Source: Artocarpus heterophyllus (taxonomy: Eukaryota > Streptophyta > Magnoliopsida > Rosales > Moraceae). From it: a stretch of 64,000 bases of DNA. The stretch lies in assembly GCA_025403435.1 (NCBI GenBank), contig CM046341.1, positions 11,679,219 through 11,743,218 on the forward strand, given 5' to 3'. Below the pieces are notes generated by a model. It was not told the origin of the DNA, searched no databases, and saw only the letters and a list, made by a program, of their open reading frames with translations. Both the position numbers and the translations under genes were made by a program. Positions 14,505 through 24,830 of the stretch are shown here, piece by piece; the stretch's first letter is position 1; each line of letters starts with the position of its first letter.

Positions 14505-16885
14505 CGTGACACCCGTTATTCTCCTAACGGGTATTAAAGTAATTAAATTAATTTTTAGTGTATCAATCAAAAAAAAATTTTTTTTTTGCTTCATTTAAAA
14601 TTTATTTTACAATATTTATTTTTATCTATTTTTAAATTTTCTAAAATTCTCCTATATTTATTTAGTATGTTTACTGAAAAACCTTAAAACTTCTAATAAA
14701 TCTCAAAAATGTCATATTGGCATTATGTGCGTTAAAGTCTCCAGATGAGACATAAGGATATCTTTTCCAACTACTTTTGACCCTCATTTTCTTTATTTCC
14801 TCCATGACATGCTTCAACATGTCTCCTTCATAATTGCTTCTATCACTTCTCTTCAAAGACTTCATCTTTTCTTCCTTTTTCTTCCACGGTTCCCACACTC
14901 TTCTTCTCATTTATTTGCTGAAGCAAAATACTTAGAGAACTTCTTCAAGCCAGTCATAAAAATCACCCACCATCACCTCCATTTGAGCAAGAATTTCAGT
15001 CATACCGAAGTCAAAGAACTTGTTTTGAAGTCATTTCAAGCTTCCAACTAACCATAATCCGAGGTTAGAATCTTATGAACAAATTAAGTCTTTCATTTAT
15101 AAATTTTTTTTATATACTCAAGGATTATTCAAATTTGCGTTCTTAAACCTAAGTATACGTTTTGTCGCTATTTTGGAGCATATGTATAAAGTCTAAGTGT
15201 ATATGCCCTAGACAGAAAATTTATATTGTTAAACTTTGTAATACCTCTATGGGCAGTGGCTATTTCTTGAAATTCTGGGATTAAATTAAAATGAATTTTA
15301 TAAATTGGTTTGCATATTTAAAAAGTAGACATCCTAATCTTTCTAACGAGCTATCATAAACCTAAATCGGAGTTGTATTTTATTTTCCATGAAATTTTTA
15401 ATTTTCGGATTAAAAACTAGTAAACCTGCCAGTTTGTCATGGTATACCAGCTGCTAATCTGAACCAAGAACCCATCTTTGCTCACCACTTAATTCCTTAA
15501 TGTCTTGCAACATTTCCAATATTATCCTAAGTGATTGATGAATCTTATTAGGGACTAAAACATATAGATTACTTGTTTAATTTTATATTGTGTTAAGACA
15601 AAAATTGTTTACTGTGGTATTTAAAAAAAAAAGATTTGCATAAAGGCTTTAATGGCACACTAATAAGATGGATTTACACATGATTTATTTATGAATATGG
15701 TTGTATGTTGTACTTTAGTTTTAATTGTCCTTATGCACGCCTTAGGATCAAGGGAGTTTGGAGCTAACGTTAATTGATTCCGAGATTTAAAGATTGATGA
15801 TAAGCTTGGAAGGTAGGGATTCTATTACTCATCTTTTGTGAGGTTTTTCTGAAATTAAATTTGATTGTTTTACCGCAAGATATATATATATCTGTGTTGA
15901 ACTGATATTATATGAGTATCACATATGAAACTATGACATGGACTCGTCTTGTATTGTACGGCGAGGAACATAATGAATTGACACATGTTATAAATTGAGA
16001 AGCATGGTTAGGAAAACTAACTATATTAATAATGATTGAATATAGAGAAATGTTGAGACATGAAGAGGGCGGCGGTTATGTCCTTGGGCATGAATACCCT
16101 AAAAGGTAAAATAAGGGGAAAGGTGATGACGCTTTCTTGGGTTGAAAGTCCTAGAACACACTGTACAAGAATCGACTTGATGAGGACTCGGGGCTTGATG
16201 TCCCCTCGCTGGAACACCCTTGGTATGTTTAGAGGGTGATCAAATGCGCCCATTTGGGTTTCGATGAGTTAAGTGATACTCTATTTAACGTGGATACTTA
16301 GGAACAATGATGATTGGTAATATTTGTATAAATGTATAATTATGAAACTTTGTAATGATTAACTATGGTATCCACAAGATGTGATTATAATAAACCTCAT
16401 AGTCTGGAATATGATGTAACTTAACTAACCATGCAAGTTTTAATGTGGTAATGATAAAAACCTAAAGGTGAGTAATGGTTTTCTCTACTGAGCATATTGT
16501 CGCTCATATTTTCTTATATTTTTATCTTTTCAAGACTCATTAAGTGTGAGGTGGCTACGAGAAAAATAGTTGAGGAAGCTATGTAGCTATATTACGTTGG
16601 GACTGCTTCAATTGCTAAGAATGTTCTTCATGATAATGTAAGCATTAATTGTTACTTTCTGTAACTGTATTAAAATGCGTTGAGGGTTGAAATGATGATG
16701 ACAGTTTTATATTATTAAATTTAAGGTGCTACATTAAACTGTGGTTTAATCATCGTTTATATTTTATTTTTAATTTAAGAGTTTTCATTTAAGTCCTGGG
16801 CAACTTTATTTTTAAGGTTTTATTTTATTTCTGATTTTTATTTTATTTTATTAAAAACTGTTAATCCCTATATAGGGGCGTTACA
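14505..16885 (+). repeat. 5' LTR of the inner retrotransposon
   Basis: It begins CGTGACACCCG (the 3' LTR has the expected TGTGACACCCG) and ends GGGGCGTTACA. It is about 2.38 kb long, matches 21281-23650 along its length with scattered substitutions and small indels, and is related to the reverse-oriented solo LTRs at 47772 and 59025. Confidence 0.92.
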
Positions 16886-16892
16886 GAATTTT

Positions 16893-16904
16893 TGGTATCA
16901 GAGC
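16893..16904 (+). other. Primer-binding site (initiator tRNA-Met)
   Basis: TGGTATCAGAGC, seven bases after the 5' LTR end. This is the standard plant primer-binding site complementary to the 3' end of initiator methionine tRNA, from which minus-strand DNA synthesis would start. Confidence 0.92.
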
Positions 16905-18240
16905 CTAGGTTCGATTAACCTAGGGAGTGTAGCACACTTTTTAAAAAAATTATTTTTGAGATGGTTTTGAAGCTGAATTTTCATTGTCATCATCAAAATG
17001 AATCTTTACGTTGATTTATACAGTCTAGAAGGATGTAACATGGAAAAGCCCTAGAATGAAAATATTAACGGTTATATGAGTACGATAATTATATAGAATG
17101 AAAGTATTAATAGTTATGAGGGATGATAATTATATGGAATGGGTTTATAAGTAGAATGCTTATGAGAGATTCATATAATATTAAGATCTATAAGCATATC
17201 TAATTCGTATAGAATGATGAAAATTTTGTGTAGAAATGAGAATTTAAGAGCCTTTTATCTCGTGAAAAATAATAAGAAATATAAGGCTTGATTTATTGAT
17301 TTTAAAGTTTGGCATAGATATGTCAAATTCTTCGTAATTGATTCAGACCTAAGTAATGATTGTGTGTGAATTCGGTGGAACACATAAGTGTCAATAACTT
17401 TTCTTGAAAGTTCTTTTTACTTGAGGAATATGAGATAAGTTAGGAATTCATGGTATTGAATCTTGAGTGAGATAAATGTTAGACTTTTGATCTGTTGAGA
17501 CTGTGTAAAGGTAAGAATGTATGAATTTCAATGTTGGAATATTTTGTTAGGTACATTGTATTTAAGTGAATCAGTGAATATTTATGCATAGATGCAATGT
17601 GAAAATGACCAATAGGAGTTTCCTTAAGTAAATCATAATACTTAAGGCACCTATAATAATTTTGGATAATTACGATAAAAGGTTTAACTTCTAGATGTTT
17701 AGATGTGAATCTTTTGGTTACCTAAGGTTTTGTTATATGAGGAAATTAAATATTGTATAAGTGGAATTATGGGGATTGTAGATGTTCTTAAGTAGTAACA
17801 TCAAGTGTCTTTGTTCATTGATATGGTCTATGTTGGAAGACATAAATCGTATTGATTTCAAGGTTAGTCACATTCTAAACCCTTGGTAGTAATGATGATG
17901 AATCCATTGATAGATGTTGAGTATTAGGAATAACATATGGGTGTATGCATTGTTCAATAAGGTTTTGATTAAAACAAATTATTTGAGTTGCTAGAAGATT
18001 ATGTTGTTATGAAATGATTTTAAATACCATTCAGAAAGATCCTTGATTATTGTTAAATTAGACTTCTTGTTCATAGTTAATTTTATCTTTAGTGGGCTTT
18101 GAATTGGGCTTAAGATCTGTATAAATTGGTTTTCAATTTTATGTTTGTTATTTAACTCATTCTAAATGTATTAAGGCCTAAAACAACCTAACCGATTTCA
18201 ACTTAGAACATTTGGGCTTAGTCTAAATCCTAAATCAGTT
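16905..18240. other. Untranslated internal region of the inner retrotransposon
   Basis: About 1.3 kb of AT-rich sequence between the PBS and the first ORF where gag would normally start. It has dense stops in all frames and no gag-like or zinc-knuckle text. It probably served as leader and packaging region (inference). Confidence 0.6.
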
Positions 18241-18506
18241 TGATTCACACTGTCTCTCCCACGTGGTCTCTATACGTGTCATATACAATGGTTTAATTAT
18301 TGTTTACATATACGTTTACTGTGCATAGGAGCTTATTTCTCCGAGCTCACTTTCTCTCTCTTAATTTGTTATTTTCTCTCTAAATCGCAAATCCTCTTCT
18401 TTTTCACTAGAAATTCTTCTTTCCCTCTAAAAGAAGAAGGAATTCTAGGATTCTGTAACTTACTATCTCAATTTTTCCTTTCTATTTACTCTTCTTTCAT
18501 CTCATC
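18241..18506 (+). promoter_or_regulatory. Possible internal promoter and pyrimidine-rich leader
   Basis: A G-box CACGTG at 18260-18265 is followed by a TACGTGTC motif at about 18272-18279, an AT-rich stretch, and a 160-bp CT-rich run leading to the ATG at 18507. This looks like a host-gene promoter/5' leader and not retrotransposon packaging sequence. It may have been captured with the ORF or have evolved to drive it. There is no functional proof. Confidence 0.35.
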
Positions 18507-18917
18507 ATGGACCCAAAGTATCAACACCTGATAAAGTACTTCCCATCACTCTCCCAAAAGATTCTCAGAAAGAAATACAAGGCTAGAATCACTCGGTTGT
18601 GGATTCTTATGCGTTTTGGCATCCCTTGTGATGTGAGAATGTTGATAGAGGGGAAGATCCGTCCGAGTGACTTCAGTCAAGATGTCGGTTTACCAGGAAT
18701 GGGTACCAGTCGTAGTGCAATGAAAAGAAGAGCTCGTGCCATCATGATCACTTGTAACAAATATGGAAGACAAAATTGTAATGGTAAATGTACTTCACCT
18801 GGCTATATGTCTACGAATAGAGAGGATAAAATAAGGTTTTGTAGGGATGGACTTTCAAAGGAGAACTTGAATAGCATCCATCCTCCTCTTCATGGTCACC
18901 CTAGTGGATATGTTTAA
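18507..18917 (+). CDS. Carlavirus-type cysteine-rich nucleic-acid-binding-like protein (136 aa)
   Basis: An intact, intronless 136-codon ORF in the interior of the LTR element. The layout fits the cysteine-rich protein (CRP/NABP) at the 3' end of carlavirus genomes. Residues ~28-49 form a helical segment (LWILMRFGIPCDV). A basic SRSAMKRRARA patch follows at 68-78, then clustered cysteines 83, 91 and 95 with CNGKC..PG, then the terminal IRFCRDGLSKENL part around Cys112. One expected finger cysteine appears to be Tyr86. Carlavirus CRPs bind nucleic acid through a zinc-finger-like motif; several suppress RNA silencing, and one (chrysanthemum virus B) acts as a plant transcription factor promoting cell proliferation. 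The similarity is by motif spacing and order, not by a search. A plant protein with a similar finger is the main alternative. It lies 0.75 kb upstream of the LOG-like ORF. Confidence 0.5.
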   Translation: MDPKYQHLIKYFPSLSQKILRKKYKARITRLWILMRFGIPCDVRMLIEGKIRPSDFSQDVGLPGMGTSRSAMKRRARAIMITCNKYGRQNCNGKCTSPGYMSTNREDKIRFCRDGLSKENLNSIHPPLHGHPSGYV

Positions 18918-19669
18918 GGAGCTATTTTTAAACTCTGGCCTAAATTTTATGCAAAAAGACAACGCCTCAAGAATATGGTATTTCTAGATCCTGTTTGCCA
19001 AGCCATAAGAAAACTGGATGGGGAATAAGTCATCGCTCTATAAAGGTTGTTTAGTCTTTGCTTATTTGAAACAGTTTCAGTTGATGTTCAATAGTTTGTG
19101 TTTTTCTTCTACTTAGAATATTTGTCTTTGCGTTTGAAATAATTATGATTATTAGATTGATACAGTAAGTGTTAGTATTTTATTTAATTTATGGTTTTCT
19201 TAAATATATATATAATAAAATATATTATCTTATCAGGCACGTCACATACAATACAGTAACATGTTTAAATTTTGAAAACTTATTCAGATATTTTAAGATT
19301 TGTGTCTCAAATTTTAAAGTTCTACAGTATTTGTTGTTTATATTGAATTTCTAGACTCGGTATATATTTGTCAAAAGGTTTGCAGTTGTGTCAAGAGGGT
19401 CTTCTGTCAAACTGTTCTCAATTGTCAAAAGTTATACAATTAGAGTCTAATCTTTTTCAAAAATTAAATCAGATTTTCTGTAAACTATCAATCACTTTAT
19501 CTTACTTTCTTATCCATACAAGATTTTGTTTAAATCTTTCGATTACCTTTTCATTACCTACTCGTCTGTCTCTTTAGTCCTTTTTGTGTATTCTTCATCC
19601 TTAAAATCTCATGTAGAACCCGAAGTCTAAGTGGAGCAGACATTAAGCAATCACTTATATAAACTAAAT
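18918..19669. other. Spacer between the two cargo ORFs
   Basis: 750 bases of AT-rich sequence (poly-AT stretches around 19170-19230) with no recognisable coding content or clear second promoter. Confidence 0.5.
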
Positions 19670-20320
19670 ATGTCTACCTCCCAGTTCACCAAGAAAATAA
19701 AGAATGTCTGTGTCTTTTGTGGTTTCAGCCTTGGAAAAGATAAAGCCTATTTAGAAGCTGCAAAACACTTAGGGCAAGTCCAAGCATGCATGAAGATTAA
19801 CATAATCTATGGGGGTGGTAATATAAAAATGATGGAAAATATGACGCTAACAGCTAGGTCTAGTGACGCTACAGTTGTAGGAATTTAGCCTCATATTTTA
19901 GCTGAAGGAAACCTTTATAAGGAAGCCATAGGTAAGGGAAAAGGAGTCAGGAGCATCCCTAGAAATTTTAAAGCCATAATCAATAATTCTGATGCTTTTA
20001 TAGCATTATCTGGTGGTCTAGGTACTCTTGAGGAAATATTCGTAGTTGCTTGTGAGCAATATTTGGGCTTTTGTTCCAAACCCTTGGGACTATTGAATGT
20101 AAATGGTTTTTATAATGGTCTTTTAAAATTTCTAGATTACGCTGTAGAAGAAAACATCATTGTAGAATCGGAGAGACAAATCTTTGTTACTGCTTCAACA
20201 ACTGAGGAATTGATAGATAAAATGCAAATCATACATCCAGAATCCAACACTGCAACATCCAAGCTTGAATGGGAAAGGGAAATCCGGGAGTGGACAATTG
20301 ATTTGAATCTCCATCTGTAA
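19670..20320 (+). pseudogene. LONELY GUY (LOG)-like phosphoribohydrolase, intronless, one in-frame stop
   Basis: One frame runs from ATG 19670 to TAA 20318-20320 (216 codons), interrupted only by TAG at 19886-19888 (codon 73). LOG enzymes release active cytokinin base from the riboside 5'-monophosphate in one step. Recognisable parts are VCVFCGFSLGKDKAYLEAA (residues ~13-31), IIYGGG (43-48), SDAFIALSGGLGTLEE (107-122, the PGGxGTxxE motif with Pro changed to Ser), KPLGLLNVNGFYN and the C-terminal SKLEWE. The length equals that of host LOGs. Host LOG genes have several introns and this copy has none, so it was probably captured from mRNA. Residues 73-105 are diverged and the conserved RK..MA segment is unclear. 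Either it is a pseudogene or the stop is a recent hit in this copy alone. Confidence 0.85.
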
Positions 20321-21267
20321 TCTTTTGGTTTTATCTATGGCATGTAGACATGTGTGTCCGTATTTTATGTGTCACGAATAACCGTTAACCTTGTATTTTG
20401 CATTTCTTGTGGTACGCCGTTGTTCAATCTTTTAGATTCATTGAGCCTAATGCTGGGATGGCTGGATACGGAGTACTTATTGCTCTCGAAACGCATCCTA
20501 CTTAAGGTCCGATCTTTTGTTTATCGATGTTTTTGTATTCTCTAAGCATGCATGATATGGATAGCTGGTATACGGAGTGCCTTGTACTCTCGAAAGGTAT
20601 CCGTATCATGTTTATAACATGTAATATTTTGTTAATATTATGTGGAAGTACCAAAGTCAGTTATGGGGATATTCCATAGGAAATATGAGTATATTATTTG
20701 GGTTGAATGTTTGTGTCATGAGGATAGCTGTTTAATGAAAAATATGTCGGGTTTGTTTGTAACTCTGAGATTCTGTTTAATATCTCTATGAATAAGTTTA
20801 ATGTATGGTTTTGAATAAAAGTGTTTGTGATATATGTTTTATGATTATGTTTTGGTTTATTAGTTGAAATATGAAATCAACTTTATTTGACTTTTCCTTA
20901 CTTAGAAAGGAAAAGGAACCTAAAGATGAAGTATATAAAATTTCTCTGGCAATCTCCTTAAATGTGATTGCAAATCACAGTCAATGGACAATGAAAGACT
21001 GGAATCATGGTATGGTCAATATGGATGCTTGATCATATTCTTAGACCATTATACAGTGTTATAAGTTGAAACTTGTCAGAAATACTCTCATTGAAGGATT
21101 TAAAATTTAGAGTAAGATTTATCATGCAAGTAAATAAGTGGAGATACGATAACTTAAATTTGGAGAACAAACAACATTAACGGTTTAGACTCAGAATTGG
21201 AGTCATAATGGATTCAAAATTTTTACTAGTATTGCTAGAATTGAAATTTTGAGGACGAAATTTCTTT
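20321..21267. other. 3' internal region of the inner retrotransposon
   Basis: No protein recognised. It holds an imperfect direct repeat: about 20452-20503 and about 20550-20604 share GGCTGGATACGGAGT-like and CTCTCGAAA..ATCC blocks. The last 150 bases lead into the polypurine tract in the manner of gypsy elements. Confidence 0.5.
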
Positions 21268-21279
21268 AAAGGGGTAGAG
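21268..21279 (+). other. Polypurine tract
   Basis: AAAGGGGTAGAG just before the 3' LTR (21281) and preceded by GAGGACGAAATTTC, the usual gypsy arrangement for priming plus-strand DNA. Confidence 0.85.
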
Positions 21280-21280
21280 C

Positions 21281-23650
21281 TGTGACACCCGTTATTCTCC
21301 TAATGGGTATTAAGGTAATTAAATTAATTTTTAGTGTATCAATAATAAAAATTGCTTCATTTAAAATTTATTTTAAAATATTTATTTTTATCTATTTTTA
21401 AATTTTCTAAATTTCTCCTATATTTATTTAGTATGTTTACTGAAAAACCTTAAAACTTCTAATAAATCTCAAAAATGTCATATTGGCATTATGTGCGTTA
21501 AAGTCTCCAGATGAGACGTAAGGATATCTTTTCCAACTACTCTTGAACCTCATTTTCTTTATTTCCTCCGTGACATGCTTCAACATGTCTCTTCCATAAT
21601 TGCTTCTATCACTTCTCTTCAAAGACTTCATCTTTTCTTCCTTTATCTTCCACAGTTCCAACATTCTTCTTCTCATTTCTTTGCTGAAGCAAAATACTTA
21701 GAGAACTTCTTCAAGGCAGCCATAAAAATCAGCCACCATCACCTCCATTTGAGCAAGAATTTCAGCCATACCAAAGTTAAGGAACCTGTTTTGAAGCCAT
21801 TTTAAGCTTCTAACTAACCATAATCCGAGGTTAGAATCTTATGAACAAATTTAGTCTTTCATTTATAAATTTTTTTTATATACTCAAGGATTATTCAAAT
21901 TTACGTTCTTAAACCTAAGTATACTTTTGTCGTTATTTTGGAGCATATGTATAAAGTCTAAGTGTATATGCCCTAGACAGAAAATTTATATTGTTAACTT
22001 TGTAATACCTCTATGGACAGTGGCTATTTCTTGAAATTCTGGGATTAAATTAAAATGAATTTTATAAATTGGTTTGCATATTTAAAAAGTAGACATCCTA
22101 ATCTTTCCAACGAGCTATCATAAACCTAAATCAGAGTTGTATTTTATTTTCTATGAAATTTTCAATTTTCGGATTGGAAACTAGTAAACTTGCCAGTTTG
22201 TCATGGTATACCAGCTGCTAACCTAAACTAAGAATCCATCTTTGCTCACCACATAATTCCTTAATGTCTTGCAACCTTTCCAATATTATCCTAAGTGATT
22301 GATGAATCTTATTATGGACTAAAACAAATAGATTACTTGTTTAATTTTATATTATGTTAAGACAAAAATTGTTTACTGTGGTATTTAAAAAAAATTGCAT
22401 AAAGGCTTTAATGGTACACTAATAAGATGGATTTACACATGATTTATTTATGAATGTGGTTGTATGTTGTACTTTAGTTTTAATTGTCCTTATGCACGCC
22501 TTAGGATCAAGGGAGTGTGGAGCTAACGTTAATTGATTCCGGGATTTAAAGATTGATGATAAGCTTGGAAGGTAGGGACTCTATTACTCATCTTTTGTGA
22601 GGTTTTTATGGAATTAAATTTGATTGTTTTACCGCAAGATATATATATATATATATATCTATGTTGAACTGCTATTATATGAGTATCACATATGAAACTA
22701 TGACATGGACTCGTCTTGTATTGTACGGCAAGGAACATAATGACTTAACACATGTTATAAATTGAGAAGCATGATTAGGAAAATTGACTCTATTAATAAT
22801 GATTGAATATAGAGAAATGTTGAGACATGAAGAGGGCGGCAGTTACGTCTTTGGGCATGAATACCCTAAAATGTAAAATAGAGGAAAGGTGATGACGCTT
22901 CCTTGGGTTGAAAGTCTCAGAACACACTGTACAAGAATCGACTTGGAGAGGACTCGGGGCTTGATGTCCCCTCGTCAAAACACCCTTGGTATGTTTAGAG
23001 GGTGATTAAACGCGCCCATTTGGGTTTCAATGAGTTGAGTGATACTCTATTTAACATGGATACTTAGGAACAATGATGATTGGTAATATTTGTATAAATG
23101 TATAATTATGAAACTTGGTAATGATTAACTATGGTATCCACGAGATGTGATCATAATAAACCTCATAGTCTAGAATATGATGTAACTTAACTAACCCTGC
23201 AGGTTTTAATGTGGTAATGATAAAAACCTAAAGGTGAGTAATGGTTTTCTCTACTGAGCATATTATCGCTCATTCCCTTATATTTTTATCTTTTTCGGAC
23301 TCACTAAGTGTGATGTGGCTACGAGAAAAATAGTTGAGGAAGCTATGTAGCTATATTACGTTGGGACTGCTTCAATTGCTTAGAATGTTCTTCATGATAA
23401 TGTAAGCATTAATTGTTACTTTCTATGACTGTATTAAAATACGTTGAGGGTTGAAATGATAATGACAGTTTTATATTATTAAATTTAAGGTGCTACATTA
23501 AACTGTGGTTTAATCATCGTTTTATATTTTATTTTTGATTTGAGAGTTTTCATTTAAGTCTCGGGCAACTTCATTTTTAAGGTTTTATTTTATTTCTGAT
23601 TTTTATTTTATTTTATTAAAAACTGTTAACCCCCATATAGGGGCGTTACA
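21281..23650 (+). repeat. 3' LTR of the inner retrotransposon
   Basis: From TGTGACACCCG to GGGGCGTTACA, followed by the CGATG target duplication. It pairs with 14505-16885 and differs at scattered sites, including a longer TA run at about 22640-22660. Confidence 0.92.
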
Positions 23651-24624
23651 CGATGTATTGGATCGGGACATAAAGTGAAGTGATTTGGCTTAATAATTCT
23701 GTCTCGACAAATCAATTCACTTTAGACAATCATTTGTATTGTATCTTAATCCTGAGATGAATAGTAGGCCTGTTGTCTTGACTTATGTCTTTTGATGTGC
23801 CAAAGGGTGACACCTACATCTTAATAGTGGTATGCATGTTGGTACGTTGGAGGCATGACTCTTGATAGCGTAGACTTGTTATTCATAAATATAGAATCCA
23901 TAGCTCTTTTTTAGGAGTAATGATATCCTCTTATATGCGCTATCATGTAATTAGAAAACTGGAGCTCTCAACCATTTGGATACATAGGTGTAACCGAATA
24001 GTATTCTATCTTTGGATAGTAAGTTTTCTGATGGTGCGATAATGGAGCGTAAGATAAAAATAATCGGGAATGTAAGATAGAATTTGTCCTTAAGCCGATT
24101 ATGGATTATCATATGGGGATACGATACACTATGATATGTCATGGAGACTTAGCTATACGGGCTTCGTAATTCTATGTAGTTCGAGAGTGCAGCTCCAAGC
24201 TTTTAGTGGAGTAGCGTTGAAGTTGATAATTATGAAATGTATATCTGGGATATTGGGTTTCGTAATTATCGAGAGCTTGAACTATATAAGTCCATTTGGT
24301 CCCCTTTGCTTGCTTACAACATCTTGTAATGATACAACGTGCTTTTCCAATGATTGGTAACTTATGTCAGATTTATCAAATTGGTTAAAATTTGGAAGAA
24401 TTAAATAATTATTGTTTGTTTATCGGTTGATTTAATTTTTGATAAATTAGATCAAGATAAACTTGTAGAATTATTAGAAATTCATTTATTTTCTTAGAGA
24501 TTATCTAGATAAAGTTGTTTTGATCAGATAACTTCTCTATTGGGTTATTTGAATTAAAACTGAGACTTAATCCTATAGAATCTCGGGTGAAAAATGGAAG
24601 ATTCACGGAGATTTTTTTTTGACA

Positions 24625-24703
24625 GTTCGGCCTGCCGATCCACGTGTTCGGCCTATCGATTGGGACTGTTCGGCCTGCCGATCAGGATGTTCGGCCTGCC
24701 GAT
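24625..24703 (+). repeat. Four tandem copies of a 15-bp GC-rich motif
   Basis: GTTCGGCCTGCCGAT occurs four times (one copy reads CTATCGAT) with a ~21-22 bp period, in otherwise AT-rich DNA. It ends about 120 bp upstream of the TATA box in the outer LTR. The position fits a U3 enhancer array; the function is inferred. Confidence 0.8.
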
Positions 24704-24820
24704 GAGCGAAGGATAAGATCACGTGTTTTTACGCGGATCTTATCAGATATTGATCCGAATTTGATTCTGATCTGAATTTTGAGACTTAATCTGATAAGGA
24801 TTGACCCTAGGACCAACCTT

Positions 24821-24830
24821 TATAAATAGG
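24821..24830 (+). promoter_or_regulatory. TATA box of the outer LTR
   Basis: TATAAATAGG, a textbook plant TATA box about 400 bp before the LTR end and downstream of the tandem motif array. It would start transcription of the LTR R region near 24855. Confidence 0.6.

Larger units (their letters stand above)
14505..23650 (+). mobile_element. Cargo-carrying, gag/pol-less LTR retrotransposon (~9.1 kb)
   Basis: A complete structure: 5' LTR 14505-16885, primer-binding site 16893-16904, internal region of about 4.4 kb, polypurine tract about 21268-21279, 3' LTR 21281-23650, and CGATG target duplication. The tRNA-iMet-type PBS and the GAGGACGAAATTTCTTTAAA-type 3' end are typical of Ty3/gypsy elements of the Del/Tekay sort. 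No gag, protease, reverse transcriptase, RNase H or integrase text can be found in any frame of 16886-21280. Mobilisation must therefore have been in trans. The internal region instead has two intronless ORFs, one CRP-like (18507-18917) and one LOG-like (19670-20320). The two LTRs differ at scattered positions, so insertion is not very recent. Confidence 0.9.

Noticed and set aside
16026..16253. 75-codon minus ORF in the LTR, also seen at 22793-22978 and 48451-48636 (plus)
   Set aside because: Frame and length vary between copies, with stops at different places; explained by a GC-richer LTR segment.
16893..16915. tRNA-like sequence with TTCGATT
   Set aside because: It is the retrotransposon primer-binding site plus flank; no acceptor stem or anticodon arm.
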